Positions 11,032-23,381 are shown, numbered from the stretch's first letter. The stretch is 64,000 nt of DNA from Lantana camara (GCA_037501455.1 CM074865.1:8877001-8941000), one strand, 5' to 3'. Program-made: numbers and translations. The notes: a model not told the origin generated them from the letters alone.

Positions 11032-14000
11032 ATGGTCGCTACAAGGTCTGGAGCCGTAGGAGGGGGAGACAACACTTCCCACGAGGCTAATGTCGTTATT
11101 CCCCCGGTCCCTGCGGGCGGAGGCCCACCGCTCACCGCCGTGGGTGGAGAGGCGCTCCCCGCCACAGGAGTAACACCACAAGCAGAAGCTTCAGGTCCTC
11201 CGCCGACGCTGCCAGTTTCCGCCGCCGCCGGAGAAATCTCTCTCTCGGCCCCTCCCCATCTGCTACAGAACCCATGGGTCCATCCCCAGGTGAATCCCGG
11301 AGTGCAGGGTTACATGATGCCCCCACCCGGATATACCCTCACCCCGGCTGTTATGATGCCGCCGGTCCAGCCGTATCATGCTGGTCAGATCCAGCTCCCG
11401 GTGGTGATCCCCAAGGAGATTGAAGGAGTGGAGTTACCTCCACTAACCACCCAGCAGTTGAGGGCTCTCTATGCCCAGTGTGAGGTTCAGGCGGCCCAGG
11501 GAGCATGGGAAAGGTTCCATTCCATGTACTTTCCCTCTGGGCAGGCCACTCAAGCTGCTGTCCCTTTAGGTGGACAACAAAATTTTCCCCTCAGAGAAGC
11601 CCAGGCTGTCCTGAGGGCACAACCGCCACCACCACCAGCCAGAGAAGCGCCCCAGCAGGAGGGCAATGAGCATCCCTCCATGGGCAGGAATAAGGAGCCC
11701 ACGGAAAGAGTTAACGAGAACGAAGGGGACTCTCATGTCTCCAGAAGGGGCTCTCGAGCCCCCAGGCTCGGGGACAGACAAGGGGACGTGAATCCTGACA
11801 TCCTCGCGGCTGTGCAAGACCAGCTGCAGGGTTTAAAGGATATTGTGGGACAGCTCTCACGAGGGCGATCAACTCAGATCTCCCCTAGTCGGGATGAACG
11901 GGTTGACGCCAGAAGCGCCCGTACCAAGGACCACCCACCAAAGGTCCCCCACCGCAAGTAGCCGGAGGAAAACTTCGGCACGTATGAGTACCACCCGTTG
12001 GCGAGGGGCTCGCCCCTCGTGGAGGAAGTTTTGATGGCCCAAGCAGGCATGGCCAAAATCCCCACTTCCATCAACCGATACGACGGGACGACTGATCCAG
12101 CTGAACACTTGGATCATTTTTTGCATCTCATGCACCTCTACGAGCATTCCAGCAACTATTGGGCGAAAGTCTTTGTCACTTCCTTGGTAGGAATGGCTCA
12201 GGAGTGGTACAAACGACTGCCGCCGCGCTCGATTCACTCATATGAAGAGCTGGCTCATGCTTTCCTCAACCACTTTAATTCTTTGAAAGCGCCAGTCACC
12301 ACACCTACTGCCCTTTACAACGTGGTGCAAGGCAAGAGCGAGTCTCTGCGCTCGTTCTTCGCCCGCTTCAACAAGGAGATCCTGCAGGTGGAGAGGCCTT
12401 CTATGGATTTCTTGATCCCGGTGCTCTTCCAGGCTGTGGATCACAAGCAGTATGTGAGCAAGAAGTTTGCCGATGCCATTGTGGAAAGAAGGCCAGGGAC
12501 CCTCATGGCCTTAAGAGAGGTAGCCGAGCCGTTCTTCGCGCTCGAGGACATGTATGGGACGAACGGTCCCCGGCATCATAGCCCAGCAAGGAACGAGCGA
12601 CCCCATCACGAGCGAGGACGGGAGGTGGTAGTCAAGAAGGAGCGCCCTCAAGAGCGCAGAAGGTCGCCACCACCCCCCCGCCGTCGATTCGAGCGAGTCC
12701 CGCTCACCAGGCCGAATTCAGAAGTTTACAACCTCTCCGATAAAAAGCTCTTTAAGAGACCCATCAGGATGAGGGAGACGGACTCGCTCAAACGCTCGAG
12801 CAAATACTGCGCATTCCACAAGCAGAGGGGGCACGACACGGATGAGTGCCGCCAATTGGAAGCTGAGATTCAGAGGCTCGTTGCAGGGGGCCACTTGAAG
12901 GAATTTGTCCGGGTGCTCGAGCGTTATGATGAACACTGCAACGAGCGCGCTGGAGGAAGAAGGAGGAGTCCGTCCCGATCGAAGAGCCCAAGGGGGAGGG
13001 GACCCCCTGAAAGCAGCGGTCGTCGGGGCAGTAAAGGAAAAGCCCCTGAGCAAGAAAACGAACCTTTCGCAGTCATAAATATGATTGCAGGAGGCTCATC
13101 AGGAGGGGATTCCAACGTCTCCCGGCGGAGGTATGTCCGGAGCTACCACCAACGCCCAGCAGTACCTAAACCCGTCTATGCCATCCAGAGTTCAAGCGCT
13201 CAACGGTCGAGAGAGAATGATGTAATAGGCTTCGATGATAGGGATTTAGGGCATATTGTAACACCTCATGGGGAGGGTGTAACCTCCGATTGCCCCATGG
13301 TGGTTAGTGTAGATGTTCACAATCACGTTGTAAAAAGGGTGTTGGTGGATAGTGGAAGCTCTGTTAATGTTTTGCCTTATTCTACATTTTTAAAGATGAA
13401 AGCTGACCTCCCGCTCGAGCCTCTCAAAATAGACCTCATTGGCTTTGGAGGCTCGGAAGTTGTCCCACGAGGGCAAATTCGCTTAGCTACTTCATTCGGC
13501 CGAGCCCCCCTGCGCAAGACACTCTTGGTAACATACGCGGTGGTGGAGATTGACATTCCTTATAACATCATAATTGGGCGCCCTGCCCTCGTTAATTTCA
13601 AAGCCATCATCTCCACCTACCATCAGAAGATTAAATTCCCCACCTCCGAGGGCGTGGGAGAAGTACTGTGTAATGTACGAGAGGCTTGGGAATGCTACAT
13701 GTTGTCCCTCAAGAAGCCTAGAGCGGAGAAAACTTTCCAAGTTGGGTCCACAAAGAAATCTGTGGATTTTCCCAATCTGGATGAGGACAGCCCAGCACGG
13801 AAAAGGGCGAAATTGAACAAGAAGAAGAACAAAAAGAAGAAGGGAGACAACGTGGAGAATCCTCTCGAGAGTGCTCCACCAGGGACCGTTGGTGGATCGT
13901 CCTCGGAAGGAGACGAGCCAGTAGAGGGTGGACCCGCACTCGGTGATCGCTTGACGGGAAAGAAAAGGGCGCTCGAACTTCCTCGCCCTGAGATAAGGAT

Positions 14001-14226
14001 CGAACCCTCGGAGAAGTTCCTTACCATTGAGCCGGAACCCGGAAACAAGGATAAGACTACTCAGATAGGATCTAACCTCTCGGGGCCTTCTCAGATTATG
14101 ATGACTGACTTCCTCAGGGAAAACAGTGATATATTCGCGTGGAAAGCCTCCGACCTCACAGGGATTGACCCGAGCGTCATTGTCCATAGGCTTAATGTGG
14201 ATCCCTCTTTCAAACCCGTCAAGTAG
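11032..14226 (+). pseudogene. gag: Tat gag-protease with nonsense codons
   Basis: The likely start is ATG at 11032 (MVATRSGAVGG), followed by a proline-rich N-terminus. After an in-frame TAG at 11959-11961 the same frame continues with the Retrotrans_gag domain (around 12060-12560: DPAEHLDHF..., QEWYKRLP...), a basic linker, a Cys/His knuckle (CAFHKQRGHDTDEC, near 12810) and an aspartic protease with LVDSGSSVNVLP near 13345. A second in-frame TAG at 14224-14226 separates it from reverse transcriptase. Gag forms the particle and the protease cuts the polyprotein. Both stops sit where CAG would be expected, so single C-to-T changes could explain them. Confidence 0.92.
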
Positions 14227-15465
14227 AAAAAGCGGGATGTACATGGCTTTCGAAAGAAGGTCATTGAAGAGGAAGTTAATAAACTCCTAGAGGCTCAGTA
14301 TATCGAGCCCATCTTGTATCCGGAGTGGTTGTGTAACGTCGTCTTGGTGCCCAAGAGCGCGAATAAATGGCGCATGTGCAACGATTTCACTGATCTCAAC
14401 AAGGCTTGCCCTAAAGATCCTTACCCGCTGCCTCGGATAGACCAATTGGTGGATTCGACCGCTGGCTGCGAGCTCATGAGCATGATGGACGCTTTCCAGG
14501 GATACTATCAGATCTTTATGGCTCCAGAAGACCGCCCCAAAACCTCATTTGTTGTCCATCTGGGGGTATACTGTTTTTTAGTCATGCCTTTCGGACTCAA
14601 GAACGCTGGAGCTACGTACCAGCGGCTCGTCAACGGAATGTTTGAAAAAGAGATTGGTAGGTCCATGGAAGTTTACGTGGATGATATGATTGTCAAAAGC
14701 GAGCGTCAGGGTTCACATTTGGAAGACCTCAAGCGTGCTTTTTCAGTCTTGCGCCGGTATGGAATGAAGTTGAACCCTTCAAAGTGCACCTTTGGGGTAC
14801 AGGGGGGAAAGTTCTTGGGGTACATGGTCAGTCAGAGGGGAATTGAGGCCAATCCGGAGAAGATCAAGGCCATATTGGAAATCGCCTCCCCTCGAAATTT
14901 GCGGGAAGTGCAAGTCCTAGTAGGAAAAATCATCTCGTTGAACAGGTTTATTTCGCGCTCGGCGGACAGGAACCTTCCCTTCTTCAAAATTTTGAGGAAC
15001 GCACGTAATTTTGCTTGGACAGACGAATGCGAAAAGGCGCTGCAAGACATGAAAGCTTACTTGTCGAGCGCACCGCTGCTAACCAAACCCGTCGTAGGAG
15101 AGAGACTATTTATGTATCTTTCTGTTTCTTCCGAGGCCACGAGCGCGGTTCTGATCGCTGTGAGAGAGCGGAAACACCTACCTGTCTATTATCTGAGCAA
15201 AACATTGCAAGGAGCCGAGAAGAAGTATCTGGAGATTGAGAAATTCGCGTTAGCACTCATCAACGCCTCGAGAAGGCTGAGGCCTTACTTTCAAGCGCAC
15301 TCCATAACGGTCCTCACCGACCAACCCTTGAAGCAGATGTTGTCTAAGCCAGACGTGTCTGGAAGATTAATCAAATGGGCCATCGAATTGAGCCAGTTTG
15401 ACCTATGCTTCGAGCCCAGGACCGCGATACAGGCTCAGGTTGTATCGGATTTCGCTTTGGTTTAG
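14227..15465 (+). pseudogene. pol: Tat reverse transcriptase and first RNase H
   Basis: Same frame as gag, directly after the TAG at 14224. Reverse transcriptase motifs are intact: RMCNDFTDLNKACPKDPYPLPR, MPFGLKNAGATYQR and the catalytic VYVDDMIVKS (near 14680). A connection and Ty3-type RNase H region follow (LPVYYLSKTLQGAEKKY, near 15180). The frame ends at TAG 15463-15465, where the polyprotein shifts to another frame around 15430-15475. The enzyme would copy element RNA into DNA in the cytoplasmic particle; here it is cut off at both ends. Confidence 0.93.
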
Positions 15466-15469
15466 AACC

Positions 15470-17213
15470 TGCCGTTGAGGAGAGTGAGGGGTTATGGGTC
15501 CTGCACACAGATGGTTCCTCAACCTCTCAAGGGGGAGGAGTAGGAGTGGCCCTTAGAAACCCCGATGGGATTGAGCTGGACTTTGCAATCAAGCTGGATT
15601 TCCAAGTCACTAATAACGAAGCAGAATATGAAGCCCTCGTGCAAGGATTGAATATTGCTTTTCAGAATGGAGCCTCCAGAATCACCGCTTATGTGGATTC
15701 ACAGTTAATTGCGAGCCAGATTGAAGGATCTTATGAGGCTCGAGAAACCACCATGGTGCAGTACCTGAGTAAAGCCAGAGAAATCATCGGGAAGTTCAAG
15801 GAATTTCATCTACTTCAAGTACCACGGGAGGAGAACGAGCGTGCGGACGCTCTGTCAAAGTTTGCGTCAGCTTTGGAAGGTACTTCTGAGCGTTCTGTTA
15901 CGTTCCTTAAGACTGAGGAACCTTTGATCAGGGAAAGGGTCGCCATTGGAATAATCGCTATGATTGATCCAAACAAGCCCTGTTGGCTTGACGACATCGT
16001 CGTTTTCCTTAGGGATGGAATTCCCCCCACTGGCAAGGTGGAAGCTAGGAAAGTCCGAAGTAAGGCCCCTCGTTTCGCTTTGGATCACGAGGGGAGGTTA
16101 TTCAAGAAATCTTTCCAAGGACCCCCAATGAGATGCCTGAGGCCCTCACAGGCGAAGGAGACGCTTGAACTCATCCACAATGGAAGCTGTGGGAATCATT
16201 CCGGAGGGCGTATCCTGGCAAAGAAGGTTCTGAGAAGTGGGTTTTATTGGCCTACAGTTCTCCAAGATGCCATTGAATTTTCGAGGAAGTGCCCTAAGTG
16301 CCAATTTCATTCAAATCTCCCTCAATTGCCAGCCACACAGATGATCCCAATAGACGTCTCTTGGCCTTTTGACCAGTGGGGAATAGACATCGTGGGCCCC
16401 TTGCCCATGGCTGCGGGACAAAAGAAGTTTGTCATTTTAGCCGTCGACTACTTCACCAAGTGGGCCGAGGCCGAAGCCGTTTCAAAAATCACTTTCAGGG
16501 TTGTGAGGGACTTCATTTGGAAAAACATCATTTGCAGGTACGGCATCCCGAGGGTGCTTATCTCTGACAACGGATCCCAGTTCATAGCAGCCGACACACG
16601 AGAATGGTGTTCTGAGTTGGGGATCGAGCAGCGATTTACCTCTGTAGGACACCCTCAAGCCAATGGGCAAGCAGAAGTTACCAATAGGATCATCTTGCAA
16701 CATCTGAAAACCATGCTTGAGAGCAAGAAAAGTGAATGGGCTGAAGAGCTGCAAGGAGCGCTTTGGGCTTATCGCACTACCCCACGAGCGGCCACTGGAG
16801 AAACACCTTACGCGCTCGTTTATGGATCAGAAACGATGATACCAGCGGAGATAGTAAATGAATCCGCTCGTGTCGGCTATTTCGAGGCTCAGCTCAACGA
16901 TGGCAACAGGAGCTTGGAGTTGGACTTGCTGGATGAAAGGAGAGACAAAGCCTGGGCTAAGATCCACCATTATAAAGCCTCTGTGGCCCAACAGTACAAC
17001 AAGCGTGTGAGGGAAAGAACTTTCCAGTGGGGAGACTTGGTTTTGAAGAAAGTGGAAGTGTCCAGGCACGTGGGGAAATTGGACCCCAATTGGGAAGGCC
17101 CATTCAAGGTCGTACAACTCAGAGCTAATAACACTTACACCCTGGAGACACTTCAAGGTGAGCGCTTGCCTCGCCCTTGGAACGCATGTAACCTCCGGCG
17201 GTTTTATGTTTAA
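15470..17213 (+). pseudogene. pol: Tat second RNase H and integrase
   Basis: This frame opens upstream (from 15405) but becomes recognisable near 15470. It has an extra, archaeal-type RNase H (LHTDGSSTSQGGG, TNNEAEYEALVQGL, YVDSQL, ENERADALSK) and then integrase: an HHCC-like zinc region (HNGSCGNHSGG... CPKCQ), the catalytic core with the D, D, E residues in DIVGPLP, SDNGSQF and NGQAEV, and a C-terminal NWEGPFKV segment. It ends at TAA 17211-17213. The second RNase H after the first is the Tat hallmark. Internally open, but out of frame with reverse transcriptase, so the element cannot make a normal polyprotein. Confidence 0.94.
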
Positions 17214-17564
17214 AAGCTCTTTGCGGAACATGATGTAACAGCCCTCTTTGTTGGGTTCCTCTGTACTTCCAATTGTGAGTAAGTTCCAGTATAACTTTTT
17301 CTTAATTGTTCTAACATTATGTTTCTTTGATCGCTTGAATGGATGAGACCCATGTCCCTCGTTTTCACGGGCGTGGTTGGCAATCCCTTCCTATATGTAT
17401 GCTGATATTTCGCACGGGTTACGCTGGCCAGCACTCTACTCCGCTTGGGGGGACGCCCTCATAAGGATAGACTGGTTACGCTCATAACCAATTAAGCGAG
17501 ATGGGGAAAATCCTAGTAGGCCTTGGCCGTTTCTTACAACGCCTTGCGCTCGAAAGTGGGATCC

Positions 17565-17850
17565 CTTGCAGACGGAACTTCACAAGTCTTGAACGAGGGC
17601 AACCTCTAAGTAAGACCCTCGTAAATACTCAAGACTTAGCATAATTTCCGAGAATAAGAAGAAAGTCCCCAAGTCTTGAAAGGAGGGGGGCAATCTCACA
17701 ATAAGACCCTCACGACCGCTCAAGACTTAGATAAATTTTCAAGTCTTATAACAGAAGCAAAAGTTTATGCAAGTCTTGAAAGGGAGGAGGGGGCAGTCTC
17801 ACAATAAGACCCTCACGATCGCTCAGGACTTAGGCAAATTTCCAAGATTT
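17565..17850. repeat. Degenerate tandem repeats downstream of integrase
   Basis: About three imperfect units of roughly 90-110 bp, each holding AAGTCTTGAA, a GGAGGGGG-type run, TCTCACAATAAGACCCTCACGA and CTCAAGACTTAG. They occupy the spacer between the sense pol and the end of the antisense gene. Confidence 0.8.
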
Positions 17851-18138
17851 ACAGGAGATTAACAGAATTTCTCAAAAGTTCTAAAGGCTTATCAGAGAAA
17901 TAAAACATCCAGAGTATGCTACACACAGTCTTATTATTATGAGATTTGTCCCAGCAAGCTCTAAGTATGAGTTCTGATTCATAAATAAGCAAAAGAACAA
18001 AGTTATGAAAAATGGAATGTATATTCATTGCTAGAACATTACAAAACAAGGGCTCAAAGGCCTCTGAGCATTGTATCAAAAGAAAGGAAGGAAGCATTAA
18101 AGCAGAAAAGTACATTGAAAATCCAAGAAAAGAAGGCT

Positions 18139-20948
18139 TCAAGCGGCTGGAGCCACATCCTCGTCAACAATCACCAGTATGTTCTGGGCCACTGGACCAT
18201 AAACTGGGCCTTCTGGCTCTTGAGGCTGGACAACGGGTGGCTCGGGCACTTGTGGATCGTTGGGCTCATTAGCATGGGCATCCTCCCCGACAGGCCCTTG
18301 AGGCTCATCTTCAGGCGGGTCATTTTGTGCGGATTGAGGAGCATTTTCTATAGGATGGGCATCCATGTATTCATCCTGGAGGAGTTTGACCAGGAACTCA
18401 TACTCGGGCTCAGAAATTGAGTCTGAAGGATCATTCGTGTCATCGCCATCCTCCTCGCACTGCTCATTGAACATGAGCCCCATCCCTTCCGCCTCTCGAA
18501 TGGCTGGGTCTGTCAGCCCTTTGTGGATTCCCTGATCAATGGCCAAGTTGGAGGCCTTTTGAGCCTCATCCAGGCAGTGCAGAGAGGCTGTGAAGTTGAA
18601 GGCCTTAGAGTGACAAAACTTAATGAGGGCCTCCTTGTTTGCTCGCGCAAGGCTCCGGGGCCATTCGTTCACAATGTCATTAAGCTTCCTTTCAGCCTCC
18701 AAAGCTCTCGTTCTCCAGCTGTAGCGCTCAGCTTCTGCCTTCTTAAAGCCCTCACCCACGCGGGCCAACTCTCCGCTCAAGCCATTTCGAGCGCTCTCCA
18801 CCGCCATAAAATCCTCTTTCAACTTCTTCAGCTCCCCCTCCGTCTTTTTGTATAAGCCTTTGAGAGACTCATACTTGGCAATTGCAGTGTCCAGCTCCGC
18901 TTGAATTTGAGCCGGATCGTTAGAGCGTGCCATCTTCTTGTATTTGGCTTTGCGATCGGCATAGACGGAGGCCCGCTTTTGAATGTTCTTGAGCCGAGGA
19001 AGTACTTGCTGTATGAATTCAAGAGGAAGGAAAAGGTTTTTTTTTCAGCAAAAAAAAGTATTGGAGAAACGCGATACGGCAAAAGTATAGAGATTTACGG
19101 AGATCAGGGCGTGCGTTGCATCCAAGGCTACCATCTCCACAGGCTCGTTGTACAAGTGTTTGTGATCCGCCGAGAATTGGGCCCTGCCATAGAGGTCCTC
19201 GCTGATGGATTGGGCTAGCGTACCGGGCCGTAACAGAACTGGCCCGCCATCGGAGGCACCGGAGAAATTCCTATCCCCTCGCCGGTTGAATGCCCATAAG
19301 TGTTCCTCTTCTGAGGAGGTGGTCTCTCCATCACCCTTAGGGCCTTCAACCACTTGTTTGCCCTTGCCCTTGATTGCTACAGTGTCGGGCATCCTCTTCC
19401 TCTTACGAGAGGGTATACTGGCGCTTGGTTGTGCCTCGCTCATGGCCAAAGGAGGCATGGTTTGGTCAACAGCGGGAAGCTCAGACACCCTTGAATCTGC
19501 CCGAGGGGGAGGTGGTCGAACCATTATTCCGCCAGCAGAGTTGGCCGCGCGGTTTTCCTCCCTACCACGAGGGGGTTGTACATTCGAAGAGGAGCTTGCG
19601 CCCCGTGCGTCCCTCCTGCTACCCCTGCTTCGGGGGCGTTGTTGCTCCCCTTGTGGGGCCTGGTTCCTGTTGGCATGAGCAAAACGAGCGGCATTTCTAA
19701 TTCCTCCTGCCATCTCTAAGATATATGCTCCTACAAGAAAAGCAAGCACCAGAATCAAAACTCCCTGAAATAAATTAACATTTATGCAAAATTGAGGAAA
19801 GATAAAGGCAGTTAGTGTCCCTATCTAAAGGTTAGTGCCCTAGGAATCTAACCATCTCTCTCTATATCACGAGCCGGAGGGTTGTCAAGGAAATAGGGAT
19901 CGTTAGAAAGGCCACACAGGAACATGAGCTCCTCATCATCTATCCAATCTTTTGCCTAGATGAGGTGGCCCTCGTCCCTCAAGGCTGCCGCCAGATTCTT
20001 GGCCCAATCTTTGGGAAGTGCAGGTTGCAAGCGGCTCTTTGCAAACGAGCCCCAGTTTGAAGACACCCCAAAGCCTTCTTCTGTTGGGGCCTTGACGAAA
20101 ATGAATTTCTCCTTCCAGTTGGGGCCATACGTGCTCGAAGGCGAGTTGATTAACTTCATATGGGCCTTCGCCTGGACATAGTAAAAACCCGCCTCAGGAG
20201 AGGAACGAGATGAGCTGACCACTTGAAAGAGGGAATTGAAGTTCCGCACGAAGGGCTCGTAACCCATGCTCCTCATCAGGATTACGAAGCAAGTCAGGAG
20301 GGCCAGGCCATTGGGCACGATTTGTGATGGACAAAGGCCTAGATCATTCAGCAAGTGGGCCATCGGGATCGAAACAGGGAACCTCAAGCCTCCTGAGCTC
20401 ACTGTGGCCACGTAGACCGCCATTTCGCCTGGAGGCGGATTGTTGGCACGCTCATGGCTTTCAGGAATTCTCCATGTGTAGCGCTCGTCCCAGTAGATAG
20501 GCGCCAACATCGTTCTCACTTCTCCCAGAGTAACTGTGCTAGGAGTCTCCTCAGGAGTGCGCTCGGTGGCCTGGTAGCCTGATCCCTCACCCTCGTGGGG
20601 CCTTTTGAATTTCTTGGATTTCTTGATCTTTCCTTTATTACGGGCTCTTTCTGAAGGCCCTGTTATGACTTCGGCCATCGGCAGCGGGGTCGCGACGGCC
20701 ACCGTCACAGTATGGCGGTGGGGGTGAGTGGCACTCTGAGTTATGGGGGGAGTAACTTCTTGCCTTTCTGCCTCCATTACTAAATTCATCTCTTCAAAGA
20801 GAGGTTCCACTCCACCTGGATTCCTATCCTCCATGGCCATCACTGCCGCCCCCAACTCCTCGTCTCTGGGGGAATCAGGGGAAGAGGAACTCTCAATGGC
20901 CATTTCATGGATTTCACGGGCGAATTCCTCAACGTGTTGGTCAGCCAT
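18139..20948 (-). CDS. Antisense three-exon gene of the Tat element (Transposase_28-like)
   Basis: A spliced gene on the minus strand. Exon 1 is 20948-19853, exon 2 is 19730-19099 and exon 3 is 19008-18139; all introns are GT-AG (donors 19852-19851 and 19098-19097; acceptors end 19731 and 19009). The joined length is 2,598 nt, exactly 866 codons including the terminal stop. One in-frame TAG (19956-19958) interrupts exon 1, but coding continues in frame for 34 codons to the splice site. Exon 1 has a conserved fold (SSGGLRFPVSIPMAHLLNDL, PSQIVPNG) like the plant 'putative gypsy-type transposon' family (PF04195). Exon 2 is low-complexity, Ser/Arg-rich with an acidic patch. Exon 3 is a long coiled coil ending in an acidic, proline-rich tail. 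Function unknown; related antisense ORFs are known in Tat elements. Confidence 0.85.
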
Positions 20949-21569
20949 GGCAGAAGCTGAGATTTGGGAGAGATTTAGTCTGGGTTAGAGAATGGGAGTT
21001 TTCTGGAAGAAATTCGGGTTTCCTAAGGGAGTAAAACCTAAGGGATTACAAAGTCCTAAAGTCCGAATCTAAAGTTAGCAAAGTTAGAAAATTTAGCTGT
21101 AAGTTTACCTTGAAGATTTCTGAGAAAACCTGAAGATGAGGTTGAAGATGCTCTAAGAACTGGTGTGCAAGAGAGTTCTTTTTGCAAGGGATGCTTGGAA
21201 GATAAGAATGCGTAAAGAGTGGAAAGATCCCAGAATCCCTTACTTATAGGGATGGGAGTTGGTACCTTTTCGGCAAGAAATTCAAAATGGTAATCATTTC
21301 CCGCCTAGGAAACCGTCCACTCTATGGAACCGTCACACGCTTCCCAATACTCACGCACCCCATGCGCACCTGCATTTAATGCTCTGACGTTTCGAATGCT
21401 CAACAACAGTACAGCATTTAATGCGGAAGCGTTACGAGCGGTCAGTTGAAAAGACCGCATTAATGGCACAATCAGAGGAAAAATTGCTCAACACGCTAAG
21501 TCTTATACGAGCATTACGTGCAAGAGATAGAAAGTGTCAAAATTCTACAGCCCTTATCACTAAGGACTA

Positions 21570-21588
21570 CAGAATTGGGGGGCAAAAA
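21570..21588 (+). other. Polypurine tract of the Tat element
   Basis: A purine-rich run (AGAATTGGGGGGCAAAAA) ends exactly where the 3' LTR starts at 21589, as expected for the plus-strand DNA primer. Confidence 0.75.
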
Positions 21589-22402
21589 TGATGGGGTCAA
21601 AATACGATCGTCCCACGTTAGGACACGTGGCACCACCGAGATGATGACATCTGTCTCCCCAAGGTTGCACCCATCAGTGCACGAGCGCTAAGCCCAACGA
21701 GCGCAATCCTTCTTCAGGAGTTAAGCCCAACGAGCGCTGTCACTCTCACGAGCGCCATTCATACTGTATGATTGGCACATCCACGTGCCAAGGGAGACCT
21801 CTTCGAGCGTCACACTCCCTCAGAGTGGCCTTCCCTTCTGGCTCATTACTTGAACTGGAGCCTTCATCCCCCCCAGCGGATATCTTGGCCTCCGATACTC
21901 TGGGTTGTCACGAGCGTGCTCTTAAGCCCTCGTTACCAACCACACAAACGGCTCTCTGACACATCGTACATGCCTGCGCACCTGCCACTGTTGCCAGCAC
22001 CAACTTTTAGCCACTTTTGCAGAAGATTCCTCCTAGGTTTCTCTCTCATGGCGCCACGTGTTAGGGCAACATTTGGCCAGGACCACATGGGGTAAATGAC
22101 CAAAGGGTCCCTGACCCTCACCCATAAATAGATAAAGTCATCTTCTACATGGTAAGCAATCTTCATCTCTGGAACTATTACTGAACCAACGTTTCCTCCT
22201 TCATACCTTGAACTGACTTGAGCGTCGGAGAGCCAAACTGGGTATCACCCCCGATTTCCCCAGCTTGGCCTTCTGACTTTTATTGTGCTTGTCCCAACAG
22301 GTAGAACCCCCTTTATCTTCTCCGGCGAGTCTCCGGTGGTTTCCCCCACAAAAACAAATCGTAAAGTGATTGGATTCGGATCCTCCTATTCGGAACCCAT
22401 CA
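21589..22402 (+). repeat. 3' LTR of Tat element
   Basis: Same length as the 5' LTR (814 bp) with about a dozen substitutions and no net length change. It ends CCCATCA and is followed by the GTCAA target duplication. Confidence 0.95.
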
Positions 22403-23249
22403 GTCAATATCTACAGAAAATGTTAAGCATCCATAAACTGTAGGTATGAAATTAGTCTATCATAAAAATATTAAAATAACATTAAGTAGCATTTTATTAA
22501 AAAAAAAAATGCTAGGTAGACACAAAACTCAAGTACTTACATCAAACCCCCTTAACAGTTTCAGTTCTTGCATTAGCCCCCTTAACTTTGGCTCTTTATT
22601 ACATATACCCCCCTAAGTTTCAACATAGTAGGGGTAAAATAGTAAATTTCACACAATCCGTTAAATTTAACGGAGGAGATAACGGCCCAGGGGGAAGTTC
22701 GTAATTTCCGAAACCTCAGGGGGTATTCTGTAATAACGCCAAACCTCGGGGGGGCATTGGTAATTATCCCTATCAACTTATACTCGTTGGAATCAAAGAA
22801 TATAATTGGAAATCCCACGTCCTTTTTCTAAATTTACCAAACATAATTAAAAAAAACAGTAAAAAAAAAAACATTAACATAAAGATCTACTAAATACTTG
22901 ACCTACTTCAGCAGGAATTTGAAAATTCCCAATCCACCCAATTGAGTAAATATTTAATTAATCTGAGCTTCTACCGCAATAAATTCTCATTATTATTTCA
23001 TCCCTTTTCTTAAATTCCCCATCACATGTATTCAAAGGACAAAGATCACAGATATGCAGAAATTAATAGCAACATAAAGGTAACAATAATTAATGAACAT
23101 GAATAATAGAGCGTTAATTACTTAATTTGGCCTTCTAAATCCAGGGAAACAGAGGATTAGATAGACTTATATATGTGTATCATTAACGTGGCAATTAGAG
23201 ATTTAAACAGGAAAATTGACTCTGATTCAAGCTTCTGGTGCTGCAATCA

Positions 23250-23381
23250 TGTCGTTTGTTGCACTAACTGACGATCTTCGAACTGATTGCTTTGTGTCTT
23301 CTTTTTGCTCCAGTGTTTGTCAATGAAGGCGTCGATTCTTCGCAGGAATTCTTCATTGCTTGATACAGGTTCTACAAGAAA
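23250..23381 (-). CDS. Possible terminal exon of an unknown gene, overlapping the TS start
   Basis: On the minus strand a pyrimidine-rich acceptor (CCCCTTTTCTTGTAG) is followed by about 43 open codons containing SSNEEFLRRIDAFIDKHW and ending TGA. The same frame is open in copy 2 (about 52769-52902) with only a Leu-to-Arg change in this motif. It loosely recalls the C-terminal motif of DUF761-type plant proteins, but the match is by eye only. It overlaps the first TS exon on the opposite strand by about a dozen bases, so at least part of the openness could be coincidental. Confidence 0.25.

Larger units (their letters stand above)
10128..22402 (+). mobile_element. Ty3-gypsy retrotransposon, Tat lineage, 12.3 kb
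   Basis: A complete element with two 814-bp LTRs (TGATGGG...CCCATCA) and a 5-bp target duplication GTCAA (10123-10127 and 22403-22407). Order: 5' LTR, primer-binding site (TGGCGCCGTCTGTGG), gag, protease, reverse transcriptase, RNase H, a second RNase H, integrase, a repeat-rich spacer, an antisense spliced gene, polypurine tract, 3' LTR. The double RNase H, the large 3' region and the antisense gene are marks of the Tat lineage. I counted about a dozen differences between the LTRs, indicating a fairly recent insertion. Internal stops and a frameshift show that this copy could move only with help in trans. Confidence 0.96.
9505..22770. mobile_element. MULE split by a Tat gypsy element
   Basis: Terminal inverted repeats of about 90 bp begin GGGATAATTACCAA at both ends and continue through a shared GGTTTGGCGTTATTACAG segment. 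The 10-bp target duplication TATCAACTTA is perfect (9495-9504 and 22771-22780), and copy 2 shows the unoccupied site near 52290. Removing the internal retroelement (10128-22402 plus one 5-bp TSD) leaves an element of about 1 kb with no transposase, so it was non-autonomous before the gypsy element landed in it. Confidence 0.93.

Noticed and set aside
13492..14244. 250-codon minus-strand frame opposite the Tat protease
   Set aside because: Shadow of the sense gag-pol frame; no family resemblance and no start or splice signals.
19205..19700. Plus-strand frames of 108-157 codons
   Set aside because: Antisense shadows of exon 2 of the minus-strand Tat gene.
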